64,000 bases of DNA from Alphaproteobacteria bacterium (GCA_030425925.1 JAUHZO010000001.1:124001-188000); one strand, 5' to 3'; positions 32,089-40,800 are shown, numbered from the stretch's first letter. The notes: a model not told the origin generated them from the sequence alone. A program made the numbers and translations.

Positions 32089-32880
32089 ATGAGTCTTGAA
32101 CTGGCCACCCGCGACGGCGCGCGCATTGCCGAAGACCTCGGCCGCAGCCCGCTGGCGCTGCGCGGCCTCACGGTGTCCTATGGCGGCGAGGCGGCGGTGT
32201 TTTCCACCGACATGACCGTCGCGCCCGGTGCCATGACCGCCATCATCGGACCGAACGGGGCGGGCAAGTCGACGCTGCTGAAGGCCGCGCTGGGGATCGT
32301 GCCCAGCCTCGCCGGGCAGGTCACCTTCTGGGGCCAGCCGCTCCAGACGGCCCGCGCGCGCATCGCCTACGTCCCCCAACGCGCCAGCGTGGACTGGGAT
32401 TTCCCCACCCAGGTGCTGGACGTGGTCATCATGGGCCTCTACCGCGAGCTGGGTATTTTCCGCCGCCTGCGCGCCCGCCACATCGCGCGGGCGATGGACT
32501 GTCTCGACCGCGTCGGCATGCGCGATTTCGCCGAACGCCAGATCGGCCAGCTGTCCGGCGGCCAGCAACAGCGGGTCTTCCTCGCCCGCGCACTGGCACA
32601 AGAGGCCGATCTCTACCTGCTGGACGAACCCTTTGCCGGCGTCGACGCCGCGACCGAGGCGGCGATCATCGCCGTCCTCAAGGACCTGCGCGACGCGGGC
32701 CGCACCGTGGTGGCCGTGCATCACGACCTGTCCACGGTCGAGACCTATTTCGACCGCGTCTTCCTGCTGAACCGCCGCCCGGTCGCCGAAGGCACGGTGG
32801 CCGCGGCCTTCACCCAGGACACGCTGCAGGCCGCCTATGGCGGGCGTCTGAACGAAGGCGCGCTGGTCGGCACCGCCTGA
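32089..32880 (+). CDS. Mn/Zn ABC importer ATPase
   Basis: The product is 263 residues. Walker A is GPNGAGKST, the Q-loop AYVPQRASVDWDFP, the signature QLSGGQQQRVFLARAL, Walker B LYLLDEPFAGVD, and the H-loop VAVHHD. The VDWDFP sequence after the Q-loop is typical of the TroB/MntB metal-importer group. It starts 3 bp after the binding-protein stop and its own stop abuts the permease ATG. Confidence 0.95.
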   Translation: MSLELATRDGARIAEDLGRSPLALRGLTVSYGGEAAVFSTDMTVAPGAMTAIIGPNGAGKSTLLKAALGIVPSLAGQVTFWGQPLQTARARIAYVPQRASVDWDFPTQVLDVVIMGLYRELGIFRRLRARHIARAMDCLDRVGMRDFAERQIGQLSGGQQQRVFLARALAQEADLYLLDEPFAGVDAATEAAIIAVLKDLRDAGRTVVAVHHDLSTVETYFDRVFLLNRRPVAEGTVAAAFTQDTLQAAYGGRLNEGALVGTA

Positions 32881-34080
32881 ATGCTGCTGGATGCGCTGAC
32901 CCTGCAACTGGGCTACAACGCCGTGCTTGTCACGCTGGGCGCGACAGCACTGGGCGTCGCCGCCGGCACGGTGGGCGCGTTCCTCTACCTGCGCAAACGC
33001 GCGCTGGTCTCCGACGCGATCAGCCACGCGACCCTGCCGGGGCTGGCACTGGCGTTTCTCGTCGCCGTGGCGCTTGGCGGCGACGGACGCGCGCTGCCGC
33101 TCCTGATGGCGGGCTCGGCGCTTTCGGCCTGGGCGGGGCTCTGGTGCGTCGGCAAGCTGACCCGCGCCACCCGGCTGTCCGAAGACGCCGCCATCGGTGC
33201 CGTCCTGTCGGTGTTCTTCGGCTTCGGCATCGTGCTCCTGACGGTGATCCAGTCGCTCTCCGCGGGCCGCCAGGCGGGTCTGGAAAGCTTCCTGCTGGGG
33301 GCCACCGCCGGCATGCTGCGCGCCGACGCGCTGGTCATCGCCGTCGGCGGCGCGCTGGTGCTTCTGGCCGCACTTGCCCTGCGCCGCCCCTTCCTGATGA
33401 CCGCCTTCGACGAAGGCTATGCCCGGGTGCAAGGCATCGACACCGCCCGGCTCGACCTGGTGCTGATGACGCTGGTGATGGCCGTCACGGTCGTGGGCCT
33501 CAAGATCGTCGGCCTGATCCTGATCGTCGCTTTGCTCATCATCCCCGCCGTCGCCGCCCGGTTCTGGAGCAACCACGCCCCCCGCGTGGTCCTGCTGTCG
33601 GGTCTGGCCGGAGGCCTTTCGGGCTACCTGGGGGCCGCGCTGTCGGCCACCGCACCCGACCTGCCCACCGGCCCGATCATCGTGCTGATCGCCTTCGGCC
33701 TCTTCGCCCTGTCGCTGCTCGCCGCCCCGGGCCGCGGCGTGCTGGCCGCCGCCCTGCGCCACCGCCGCCTGCAACACCGCGTCCATCTGCGCCAGGGCCT
33801 GCTGGCGCTGGCCCATGGCCAGCCGGTCTACGAGGCCCTGACCCGCCGCATGCTGCGCGGTGCCGGCCTGATGCGCGCCGATGGCGTGCCCACCGACAAG
33901 GGCCGCGCCGAAGCCGCCCGCGTGCTGCTCGACGAAAGCCGCTGGCAGGCGCTGCGCCGGGCCGAAGGGCTGGCCAGCCTCGCGGCCCGCGATGACGGCC
34001 TGACCCGGATCGACACGATCCTCACCCCCGATCAGCTGGCCGATCTCGACGCCCGCATGAGCCTGCAGGAGGTGCGCTGA
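32881..34080 (+). CDS. metal ABC permease with DtxR-like C-terminal tail
   Basis: The product is 399 residues, against ~285 for ordinary ABC-3 permeases. Residues 1-285 hold the usual transmembrane helices (SDAISHATLPGLALAFL, FDEGYARVQGID, GLILIVALLIIPAVAARFW). The extra ~110 residues (LTRRMLRGAGLM...PTDKGRAEAARVLLDESRW...RIDTILTPDQLADLDARM) follow the pattern of the winged-helix wing and dimerisation region of DtxR/MntR. The His/Glu ligands expected in 'HRLWE' and 'EHVL' are not conserved here. The stop overlaps the next ATG (TGATG). Confidence 0.88.
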   Translation: MLLDALTLQLGYNAVLVTLGATALGVAAGTVGAFLYLRKRALVSDAISHATLPGLALAFLVAVALGGDGRALPLLMAGSALSAWAGLWCVGKLTRATRLSEDAAIGAVLSVFFGFGIVLLTVIQSLSAGRQAGLESFLLGATAGMLRADALVIAVGGALVLLAALALRRPFLMTAFDEGYARVQGIDTARLDLVLMTLVMAVTVVGLKIVGLILIVALLIIPAVAARFWSNHAPRVVLLSGLAGGLSGYLGAALSATAPDLPTGPIIVLIAFGLFALSLLAAPGRGVLAAALRHRRLQHRVHLRQGLLALAHGQPVYEALTRRMLRGAGLMRADGVPTDKGRAEAARVLLDESRWQALRRAEGLASLAARDDGLTRIDTILTPDQLADLDARMSLQEVR

Positions 34081-34985
34081 TGGGCTCCGAATTCGTCGCG
34101 CTCTCCCTGCCACCCCTGCTCATCGGCACGCTGGCCGCCATGGCCTGCGCCCTGCCCGGCAACTTCCTGCTGCTGCGCCGCCAGGCGCTGATCGGCGACG
34201 CGATCAGCCACGTGGTTCTGCCCGGCATCGTCGTGGCCTTCCTCGTCACCGGCACCATTGCCACGCTGCCCATGCTGGCGGGTGCCGCGTGCGCCGCCCT
34301 GCTGGCGGTCGCGATGATCGAGGCGATCCGCCGCCTCGGCCGGATCGAGGCGGGTGCCGCCATGGGCGTGACCTTCACCACGCTCTTTGCCGCCGGCGTG
34401 CTGCTCTTGGAGCGTTCCGACACCTCCTCGGTGCATCTCGACGTCGAACACGCGCTTTACGGCAATCTCGAAAGCCTGATCTGGCTCGACGCCACCGGCT
34501 GGGCCTCGCTGACCGACCCCGCGGCGCTCGCCGCCCTGCCGCCGGAACTCATCCGCATCGCGGCGGTCTTCGCCGTCGTGGCCATCGCCATCGCCGCCTT
34601 CTGGCGGCCGCTGAAACTCGCCACCTTCGACGAAGGCTTCGCCCAGAGCCTGGGCCTGCCCACCGCCGCCATCGGCCTCGGCATCGTCACGCTGGCCGCG
34701 CTGGCCGCCGTCGCCGCCTTCGACGCGGTTGGCTCGATCATCGTGATCGCCATGTTCATCTGCCCGCCCGCCGGGGCCCGGCTGATGACCAACCGGCTGG
34801 AACGCCAGATCGCCTGGTCGCTCCTCTTCGCCGCGCTCTCGGCCATCGCGGGCTACGTGATCGCCGGCTACGGCCCGATCTGGGCCGGCTTCTCCGCCTC
34901 GGTCTCCGCCGCCGGCATGATCGCCACGATCTCGGGCCTGATCCTCGCCTGGGCCGCTCTGGCCGCCCCCCACCGCCGCGCCTGA
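34080..34985 (+). CDS. second metal ABC permease
   Basis: The product is 301 residues of the ABC-3 family with 7-9 transmembrane helices. QALIGDAISHVVLPGIVVAFL and ATFDEGFAQSLGLP are the conserved blocks, and GSIIVIAMFICPPAGARLM replaces the LIIPAVAAR motif of its partner. With the DtxR-tailed permease it forms a heterodimeric channel, as in TroC/TroD-type systems. It ends 123 bp before dnaE2. Confidence 0.93.
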   Translation: MGSEFVALSLPPLLIGTLAAMACALPGNFLLLRRQALIGDAISHVVLPGIVVAFLVTGTIATLPMLAGAACAALLAVAMIEAIRRLGRIEAGAAMGVTFTTLFAAGVLLLERSDTSSVHLDVEHALYGNLESLIWLDATGWASLTDPAALAALPPELIRIAAVFAVVAIAIAAFWRPLKLATFDEGFAQSLGLPTAAIGLGIVTLAALAAVAAFDAVGSIIVIAMFICPPAGARLMTNRLERQIAWSLLFAALSAIAGYVIAGYGPIWAGFSASVSAAGMIATISGLILAWAALAAPHRRA

Positions 34986-34992
34986 CCTGCGG

Positions 34993-35058
34993 TCTTCTTC
35001 TTGGCGAAAATACCCCTGGGGGAGTCGTCACGCAGGTGACGACGGGGGCAAAGCCCCC
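34993..35058 (+). repeat. copy 2 of the TTCTTGG-type dispersed repeat, full length
   Basis: The left end TCTTCTTCTTGG...AAAATACCCCT (34993-35017) is followed by GGGGGAGTC, the dyad GTCACGCAGGTGAC, then GACGGGGGC-AAA-GCCCCC. It occupies most of the gap between the ABC operon and dnaE2 and ends 22 bp before the LexA box. The GC hairpin could end the ABC transcript. Confidence 0.7.
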
Positions 35059-35080
35059 AACTGCAACGGGACTCGAAAAA

Positions 35081-35095
35081 GAACAAAACAAGAAC
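35081..35095 (-). promoter_or_regulatory. LexA (SOS) box of dnaE2
   Basis: GAAC-N7-GAAC, which reads GTTC-N7-GTTC on the other strand, is the exact direct-repeat SOS box of alphaproteobacteria. It lies 12 bp upstream of the dnaE2 ATG, where a bound repressor would block transcription. Confidence 0.85.
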
Positions 35096-35107
35096 TATAC
35101 TCCCGGC

Positions 35108-38100
35108 ATGTTCGCCGAGCTCTGCATCACCTCCAACTTCACCTTCCTCACCGGGGCCTCCCACCCCGAGGAATACATGGAGCGTGCCGCCCTCGCGGGC
35201 CTCACGGCCATCGCCATCGCGGATGAAAACTCCGTCGCCGGCATCGTGCGCGCCCACAGCCAGGCCAGGGAAATCCGCCACCAGATCGCCGAGCGGGACG
35301 AGATCGAATCCCGCGACGGCCCCATCGGCCCCCCGGCCCCGGGCAAGCTGCCGGCCATGCCCGCGCAACAGGCCCCCTTTCAGGGGGAGGATTGGAGAGG
35401 GGGGAAGACGTCCAGAGCGGGCCAGAGATCCGGGGAGGATGACGAGACCGGCGCAGACGACAAGGATCCCCCCTCCGCCCCGATCCGCAACATCCCCCGC
35501 CTGATCCCCGCCGCCCGGCTGGTGTTCCGCGAAGGCGTCCAGATCACCGCGCTGGCCGCTTCCCGGCAAGGCTGGGCCACGCTCTGCCGCCTGATCTCCA
35601 AAGGCCGCCTGCGCGCGCCCAAGGGCCAGTGCGACCTGGGCCTCGACGACCTGCCGGACGACATGACCGGGCTGGAGCTGATCCTCCACCCGCCACCACA
35701 GGCCCCCACGTCGCAGACCGGCGCGGGCCCCTGGCTGACACAGGCGCGCGGGCTGTCGCGCCGCCTCTCCCGGCAGATGCATCTCGCGCTCGCTCCAGGA
35801 TATGACGGACAGGACCACGCGCGCCTCGACGCGCAGGCCCGGCTCGCCCGCGACCTGAACCTGCCCACGATCGCCACGGCGGAACCGATGATGCATCACG
35901 GCCGCCGCCGCCGCCTCGCCGACGTGCTGACGGCGATCCGCACCGGCTGCCGGGTCGATCAACTGGGTGCCAGGGCGCTGGCCAATGGCGAACGCCGCCT
36001 GCGCTCCGAAACCGAAATGCGCCGCCTCATGGGCCCCCATGCCGAGGCCGTCACCCGCGCCGCCGACCTGGCACAGCGCTGCACCTTCGACATCGCCTCG
36101 CTGCGCTACGAATACCCCTCCGAGATCGCCGAGGGCGAAACCGCGCAGGCCCGCCTCACCCGCCTCGCGCAGGAAGGCCTGGACTGGCGCTACCCGCAAG
36201 GCGCGCCCGACAAGGTGCGCGCAATGCTCGATCATGAACTCCGGCTGATCGCCAAGCTGAACTACGAACCCTATTTCCTCACCGTCCGCGACATCGTCCA
36301 TTTCGCCCGCTCCCGCGGCATCCTCTGCCAGGGCCGCGGCTCTGCGGCCAACAGCGTCACCTGCTACTGCCTCGGCGTCACCTCCGTCTCGCCCGAGATC
36401 GGCACCATGGTGTTCGAACGCTTCGTGTCAGAAGCACGCGACGAACCGCCCGATATCGACGTCGATTTCGAACACGAACGCCGCGAGGAGGTGATCCAGC
36501 ACATCTACGACCGCTACGGCCGCCACCGCGCAGGCCTTTGCGCCACCGTGATCCATTACCGCGGCAAACGCGCCATCCGCGAGGTGGGCGCGGCCATGGG
36601 CCTCTCCCGCGACACGATCGGTGCGCTCAGCTCGCAGCTTTGGGGGTTCTTCTCCACCAGGGGGCTGGAGCGCGAGCGCATGGCCGAGATCGGGCTGGAC
36701 CCCGATGACCGCCGCCTGATGCTGACGATGGACCTGATCTACGAGATCATCGGCTTCCCCCGCCACCTTTCCCAGCATGTGGGCGGGTTCGTGATGACCG
36801 AAGGGCGGCTGGATGAACTGGTCCCGATCGAGAACGCCACCATGGAAGGCCGCACGGTGATCCCCTGGGACAAGGACGATATCGACGCGCTTGGCATCCT
36901 CAAGGTGGATGTGCTGGCGCTGGGCATGCTGACCTGCATCCGCAAGGCGTTCGACCTGATCCAGCGCCATCACGGTTTGACCCACAGCCTGGCCACCCTG
37001 CCGCCCGAAGACCCGCGCGTCTATGACATGCTGTGCCGGGCCGACAGTGTGGGGGTCTTCCAGGTGGAAAGCCGGGCCCAGATGAACTTTCTGCCCCGCA
37101 TGCGCCCGCGCTGTTTCTACGATCTGGTGATCGAGGTGGCAATCGTCCGCCCCGGGCCGATCCAGGGGGACATGGTGCATCCCTACATCCGCCGCCGCAA
37201 TGGCGAGGAAGAGGTCAGCTTCCCCTCCGACGACCTCGGCCGCGTGCTGGGCAAGACGCTGGGCGTGCCGCTGTTCCAGGAACAGGCCATGCAGATCGCC
37301 ATCACCGGCGCGGGCTTCACCCCGACCGAGGCCGACCGGCTGCGCCGCAGCCTCGCCACCTTCAAGAAACACGGCAATGTCAGCGAGTTTCGCGGCCGCT
37401 TCCTCAAGGGCATGGCGCAGAACGGCTATGACGCGAATTTTGCCGAGCGCTGTTTTTCGCAGATCGAGGGCTTTGGATCCTACGGCTTTCCCGAAAGCCA
37501 CGCGGCCAGTTTCGCGCTGCTGGTCTATGCCTCGGCCTGGCTGAAACATCACCACCCGGGCATCTTTGCCTGCGCGCTGCTGAACGCGCAGCCCATGGGC
37601 TTCTACGCACCCGCCCAGATCGTGCGCGACGCGCGCGAGCACGGGGTCAGGGTGCTGCCGGTCTGCATCAATGCCAGCTTCTGGGACAACACGATGGAGC
37701 CCGACGGGCAAGGCGGGCTGGCCCTGCGGCTGGGCTTTCGCCAGATCAAGGGGCTGAAGGAGGAAGACGCCGCCTGGATCGCGGGCGCGCGCGGCAATGG
37801 CTACCGCTCCGTGCGCGATGTCTGGCGCCGCGCGGGGCTGGGCCGAGAGGTGCTTGCCCGGCTGGCCGAGGCGGATGTCTTTGCCACGCTCGACCTCGAC
37901 CGCCGCACCGCGCTGTGGGAGGCCAAGGCGCTTTCGAACGGCCCCGACCTGCCGCTTTTCGCGCTCGACATGGAGGGCGAAGCGATTGCCGAGGCGGCAG
38001 CAGAGCTGCCCGCCATGACGTTGGGAGAGCAGGTGGTGGAAGATTTTGTCGCCATGCGCCTCAGCCTGCGCGCCCACCCCGTGACCCTGTTGCGCCCGCT

Positions 38101-38290
38101 TCTGACACCGGACCCCGATTTTCCTGCGAAAAATCGGATCGAACCCCGACCCGCAGCGCCTGATGGCACGGATGCAGGGGTATTTTTACCAAGAAGAAGA
38201 CAGGAGTTGCGCCAACTGGCCAGCGCCGGGCACCGCCATCCCCGCAACGAGACGCTGCCGATCCCGATGACACGCGGCAACCCCGACTGA
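35108..38290 (+). CDS. dnaE2: error-prone DNA polymerase DnaE2 (ImuC), remodelled by repeats
   Basis: The product is 1060 residues, running from a PHP-like domain (MFAELCITSNFTFLTGASHPEEY) to the C-family polymerase core with the catalytic acidic motif PPDIDVDFEHERREEVIQ, and GVFQVESRAQM, QHVGGFVMTEGRL and GSYGFPESHAASFALL. DnaE2 does mutagenic translesion synthesis with ImuA/ImuB, neither of which is nearby. Two oddities: a Gly/Glu/Asp-rich insert around residues 85-120 is encoded by a hairpin repeat, and after LSLRAHPVTLLRPLL the usual C-terminal OB domain is missing. That tail is encoded by a hairpin (38115-38137) and a dispersed repeat (38175-38199). An exact LexA box precedes it. Confidence 0.92.
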   Translation: MFAELCITSNFTFLTGASHPEEYMERAALAGLTAIAIADENSVAGIVRAHSQAREIRHQIAERDEIESRDGPIGPPAPGKLPAMPAQQAPFQGEDWRGGKTSRAGQRSGEDDETGADDKDPPSAPIRNIPRLIPAARLVFREGVQITALAASRQGWATLCRLISKGRLRAPKGQCDLGLDDLPDDMTGLELILHPPPQAPTSQTGAGPWLTQARGLSRRLSRQMHLALAPGYDGQDHARLDAQARLARDLNLPTIATAEPMMHHGRRRRLADVLTAIRTGCRVDQLGARALANGERRLRSETEMRRLMGPHAEAVTRAADLAQRCTFDIASLRYEYPSEIAEGETAQARLTRLAQEGLDWRYPQGAPDKVRAMLDHELRLIAKLNYEPYFLTVRDIVHFARSRGILCQGRGSAANSVTCYCLGVTSVSPEIGTMVFERFVSEARDEPPDIDVDFEHERREEVIQHIYDRYGRHRAGLCATVIHYRGKRAIREVGAAMGLSRDTIGALSSQLWGFFSTRGLERERMAEIGLDPDDRRLMLTMDLIYEIIGFPRHLSQHVGGFVMTEGRLDELVPIENATMEGRTVIPWDKDDIDALGILKVDVLALGMLTCIRKAFDLIQRHHGLTHSLATLPPEDPRVYDMLCRADSVGVFQVESRAQMNFLPRMRPRCFYDLVIEVAIVRPGPIQGDMVHPYIRRRNGEEEVSFPSDDLGRVLGKTLGVPLFQEQAMQIAITGAGFTPTEADRLRRSLATFKKHGNVSEFRGRFLKGMAQNGYDANFAERCFSQIEGFGSYGFPESHAASFALLVYASAWLKHHHPGIFACALLNAQPMGFYAPAQIVRDAREHGVRVLPVCINASFWDNTMEPDGQGGLALRLGFRQIKGLKEEDAAWIAGARGNGYRSVRDVWRRAGLGREVLARLAEADVFATLDLDRRTALWEAKALSNGPDLPLFALDMEGEAIAEAAAELPAMTLGEQVVEDFVAMRLSLRAHPVTLLRPLLTPDPDFPAKNRIEPRPAAPDGTDAGVFLPRRRQELRQLASAGHRHPRNETLPIPMTRGNPD
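35372..35404 (+). repeat. in-frame CCCCCT-TTC-AGGGGG repeat inside dnaE2
   Basis: A hairpin (35373-35387) followed by GGATTGGAGAGGGGGG has the form of the intergenic repeats at 38554 and 57433, yet lies inside the dnaE2 reading frame, in the variable loop of the PHP region. It encodes a low-complexity stretch (QAPFQGEDWRGGK). Confidence 0.55.
38175..38199 (-). repeat. copy 3 of the TTCTTGG-type repeat, inside the dnaE2 3' end
   Basis: All 25 bases match 6742-6766 in reverse complement. Here the word encodes the DnaE2 residues AGVFLPRRRQ. It is the left end of the element only. Confidence 0.75.
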
Positions 38291-38300
38291 TGCCGAGTGT

Positions 38301-38469
38301 CTTCGTTCCGGAGCCGCCTGTCGCCTGAGACCTGCAGGACAGGTGTGCCGCTTCGGGACAAGAGAAATCGCCGAGGGGCCCCACATCGTGGGGAGACGGC
38401 TATTTCTCTTGGCGCGAAGAGGCACACCTGTCAGGCAAGGCTCAGGGGACGGGCGGGAACGGAACGAAG
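38301..38469. repeat. 169-bp long imperfect inverted repeat
   Basis: Arms 38301-38372 and 38398-38469 (72 bp each) match at 59 of 72 positions without gaps, and the 25-bp centre itself contains CCCCAC-ATC-GTGGGG (38379-38393). No credible reading frame crosses it. It begins 10 bp after the dnaE2 stop. It might be a miniature inverted-repeat element, a structured RNA, or a very long terminator. Confidence 0.8.
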
Positions 38470-38553
38470 GCTTTCGTTCTGGTGAGCCAGGAGCTTTTCG
38501 CCCCCCGCAACCGGCACACCGTTCCACTGACGGGGTTGGCCCGCCAAGGGCTT

Positions 38554-38590
38554 CCCTCCCCCGGCTTCGGGGGAGGGTCAGGGTGGGGGC
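38554..38590. repeat. CCCTCCCCCG hairpin repeat
   Basis: CCCTCCCCCG-GCTT-CGGGGGAGGG (38554-38577) followed by TCAGGGTGGGGG is the same type as 57433-57466 (CCCTCTCCCC...GGGGAGAGGG, TCAGGGAGAGGG). It lies in the gap behind the long inverted repeat, 60 bp past the aminotransferase stop on the minus strand. Confidence 0.65.
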
Positions 38591-38638
38591 GGATCGCACC
38601 TGCCTCGCGGGACGCGAGACCTTTGGATCGCTGCCCCC

Positions 38639-39823
38639 TCAGATCCCCGCCTTGACGATGGCCTCGGCCAGGCGCGGTACGGTCCCGGCATTCAGGCCGG
38701 CGATGTTCATGCGCGAATCGCCCACCATGTAGACGCCGAAATCGCGGCGCAGCGTCTCTACCTGTTCCGGCGTGGCGCCCAGGCGCGAGAACATGCCGCG
38801 GTGCTGCGCGAGAAAGCCGAAGCGGTCCGAGCCCGACAGCCTGCGCAGCTCACCCGCCAGCTGTTCGCGCAGGCCCAGCATGGACAGCCGCACCTCTTCC
38901 AGTTCCGCTGCCCAGTCGGCGCGCAACGTGTCGTCGTTCAGCACCATCGTTACCAGCCGTGCGCCGTGATCGGGCGGGAAGGAATAGGTCTGGCGGTTGA
39001 TGTGGTTCAGCGTGCCCTGGTGCAGCGCGCGCGCCTCGGCATTGTGGCTGACCGCCATGATCAGCCCGGCGCGTTCGCGGTAGATGCCGAAATTCTTGGA
39101 GCACGACGCCGCGATCAGCGTCTCGGGCAGTTCGGAGGCGATCAGGCGCACAGCTGCCGCGTCTTCCTCCAGCCCGTCGCCAAAGCCCTGATAGGCGATG
39201 TCCACCATCGGGGTTGCACCGGTCTTTTGCAGGAGCGCCACAAGCTCGCGCCATTGCGGCAGCGTCAGGTTCGCGCCGGTGGGGTTGTGGCAGCAGCCGT
39301 GCACCAGCACCACGTCGCCGGCGCGAGCCTCGGCCAGGTCGGCCATCATGCCGTCGAAATCGACCCCGCGGCTTTCATCGTCGAAATAGCGGTAGGGCAC
39401 CATCGGCATGTTCATGTGCTTCAGCATCGAGACATGGTTGGGCCAGGTCGGATCGCTGACGAACACCCGCGCGTCCGGGTTGGCCATGCGGATCAGGTCG
39501 AACCCCTGATGCACCGCCCCGGTGCCGCCGGGCGTGGCCGCCGCCGCCACGGCGTCACGCGCCACGGCATCGCCCAGCACCAGCGCGACCATCGCGTCCG
39601 AATAGCCCGGATCGCCGGCAAGGCCGGTGTAAGACTTGGTCTCTTCGACCTCCCACAACTGCCTTTCGGCGGCCTTGATGGCGCGCATGATGGGCGTGCG
39701 GCCCTCGGCATCCTTGTAGACGCCGACGCCCAGGTCGATCTTGTCCGCGCGCGGGTCTTCGCGGAAGGCCTGCATCAGCATCAGGATCTTGTCTTGCGGT
39801 TGGGCGGTCAGGCGTTCGAACAT
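38639..39823 (-). CDS. aromatic amino acid aminotransferase
   Basis: The product is 394 residues of the class I aminotransferase subgroup Ialpha (AspC/TyrB). KIDLGVGVYKDAEGRTPIMRAI, SYTGLAGDPGYSDAMV, HGCCHNPTGANLT, and the PLP lysine in ASCSKNFGIYRERAG are all present, as is the C-terminal NIAGLN. It likely interconverts tyrosine, phenylalanine or aspartate with their keto acids; aspartate aminotransferase activity cannot be excluded. Its ATG overlaps the sseA stop (TGATG). Confidence 0.92.
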   Translation of the reverse strand: MFERLTAQPQDKILMLMQAFREDPRADKIDLGVGVYKDAEGRTPIMRAIKAAERQLWEVEETKSYTGLAGDPGYSDAMVALVLGDAVARDAVAAAATPGGTGAVHQGFDLIRMANPDARVFVSDPTWPNHVSMLKHMNMPMVPYRYFDDESRGVDFDGMMADLAEARAGDVVLVHGCCHNPTGANLTLPQWRELVALLQKTGATPMVDIAYQGFGDGLEEDAAAVRLIASELPETLIAASCSKNFGIYRERAGLIMAVSHNAEARALHQGTLNHINRQTYSFPPDHGARLVTMVLNDDTLRADWAAELEEVRLSMLGLREQLAGELRRLSGSDRFGFLAQHRGMFSRLGATPEQVETLRRDFGVYMVGDSRMNIAGLNAGTVPRLAEAIVKAGI

Positions 39824-40680
39824 CAGGCGTCTCCGGTGGCGACGGGCAGCGTGGGGAATTGCCCCCACTCGCTCCACGACCCGTCATAAAGGGAATGGTC
39901 GCGCTTGCCCAAGCGTTCCAGGGCAAGGCTGATGATGGCCGCCGTCACACCCGAGCCGCAGGTGGTGATCGCCGGTTTCGCAAGGTCCACGCCTGCAGCG
40001 TCGAACACGGCGCGCAGGCCGTCGGGGTCCTTCATGGTGCCGTCGGCATTCATCAGGTCGCGGTAGTAGACATTGCGCGAGCCGGGGATATGGCCCGAGC
40101 GCAGGCCCTCGCGCGGCTCCGGCGCCTCGCCGCGGAACCGCGCGGGCGAGCGGGCGTCGAGGATCTCGTGATCGCGCAGCTTGGACGCCGCCGAGACCTG
40201 CGTGACGTCTCGCACCAGATGGGCCTGGCGGCGCACGGTCATGTGGCGGTCGCGCACGATGGGCGGCAGGTCTTCGGTCTCGCGCCCCTCGGCCATCCAT
40301 TTCGGCAGGCCGCCGTCCAGCACGGCGATGTCGTCCTGTCCCATCAGGCGGAACAGCCACCAGACGCGGGCGGCGGAAAACAGCCCCGCGCCGTCATAGA
40401 CCACCACCTGGTGCCCGTCACCCACCCCCATGGCGCGCAGGCGCGACATGAACTTTTCCACCGGCGGGGCCATGTGCGGCAGGTCGGACCGGGCATCCGA
40501 CACGTCGTCGATGTCGAAATAGCGCGCGCCGGGGATGTGGTTCGCATCGTATTCCGCGCGCCCGTCGCGGCCCATGTCCGGCAGGTACCAGCTGGCATCG
40601 AGGATGCGCAGGTCGGGGTCTTTGAGATGCTGCGCCAGCCAGGCGGTCGAGACCAGCGTCTTGGGATCGTCCTCGGCCAT
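39823..40680 (-). CDS. sseA: 3-mercaptopyruvate sulfurtransferase
   Basis: The product is 285 residues with two rhodanese domains. The N-terminal one is structural (ILDASWYLPDMGRDGRAEYD, IPGARYFDID). The C-terminal one holds the catalytic loop CGSGVTAA, whose CG[S/T]GVT form marks mercaptopyruvate sulfurtransferase rather than thiosulfate sulfurtransferase. It moves sulfur from 3-mercaptopyruvate, itself made from cysteine by an aminotransferase, so coupling with the following transaminase gene is metabolically sensible. Confidence 0.94.
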   Translation of the reverse strand: MAEDDPKTLVSTAWLAQHLKDPDLRILDASWYLPDMGRDGRAEYDANHIPGARYFDIDDVSDARSDLPHMAPPVEKFMSRLRAMGVGDGHQVVVYDGAGLFSAARVWWLFRLMGQDDIAVLDGGLPKWMAEGRETEDLPPIVRDRHMTVRRQAHLVRDVTQVSAASKLRDHEILDARSPARFRGEAPEPREGLRSGHIPGSRNVYYRDLMNADGTMKDPDGLRAVFDAAGVDLAKPAITTCGSGVTAAIISLALERLGKRDHSLYDGSWSEWGQFPTLPVATGDA

Positions 40681-40759
40681 TGGCCCTCCCGCTGTCAGAC
40701 GAAATATCCTCGTCTGTAGTCGCCGCGGGCCGGACTGACAAGGGTGACCGGAGAGGACG

Positions 40760-40780
40760 GCCCCGCCCGGCGGGCGGGGC
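40760..40780 (-). terminator. GCCCCGCCC/GGGCGGGGC hairpin
   Basis: A perfect 9-bp stem with a 3-base loop lies 20 bp past the stop of the small glycine-rich protein and 80 bp ahead of sseA. No T tract follows. Confidence 0.45.
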
Positions 40781-40800
40781 TGCCGGTGTCGCGGCGTGCG

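Noticed and set aside
31060-34113. 1017-codon minus-strand frame across the metal ABC operon
   Set aside because: Antisense to four conserved transporter genes and without any recognisable domain.
34289-35107. Upstream extension of the dnaE2 frame
   Set aside because: It runs through the second permease gene in another frame and past the LexA box; the family N-terminus MFAELCITSNFTF sets the start at 35108.
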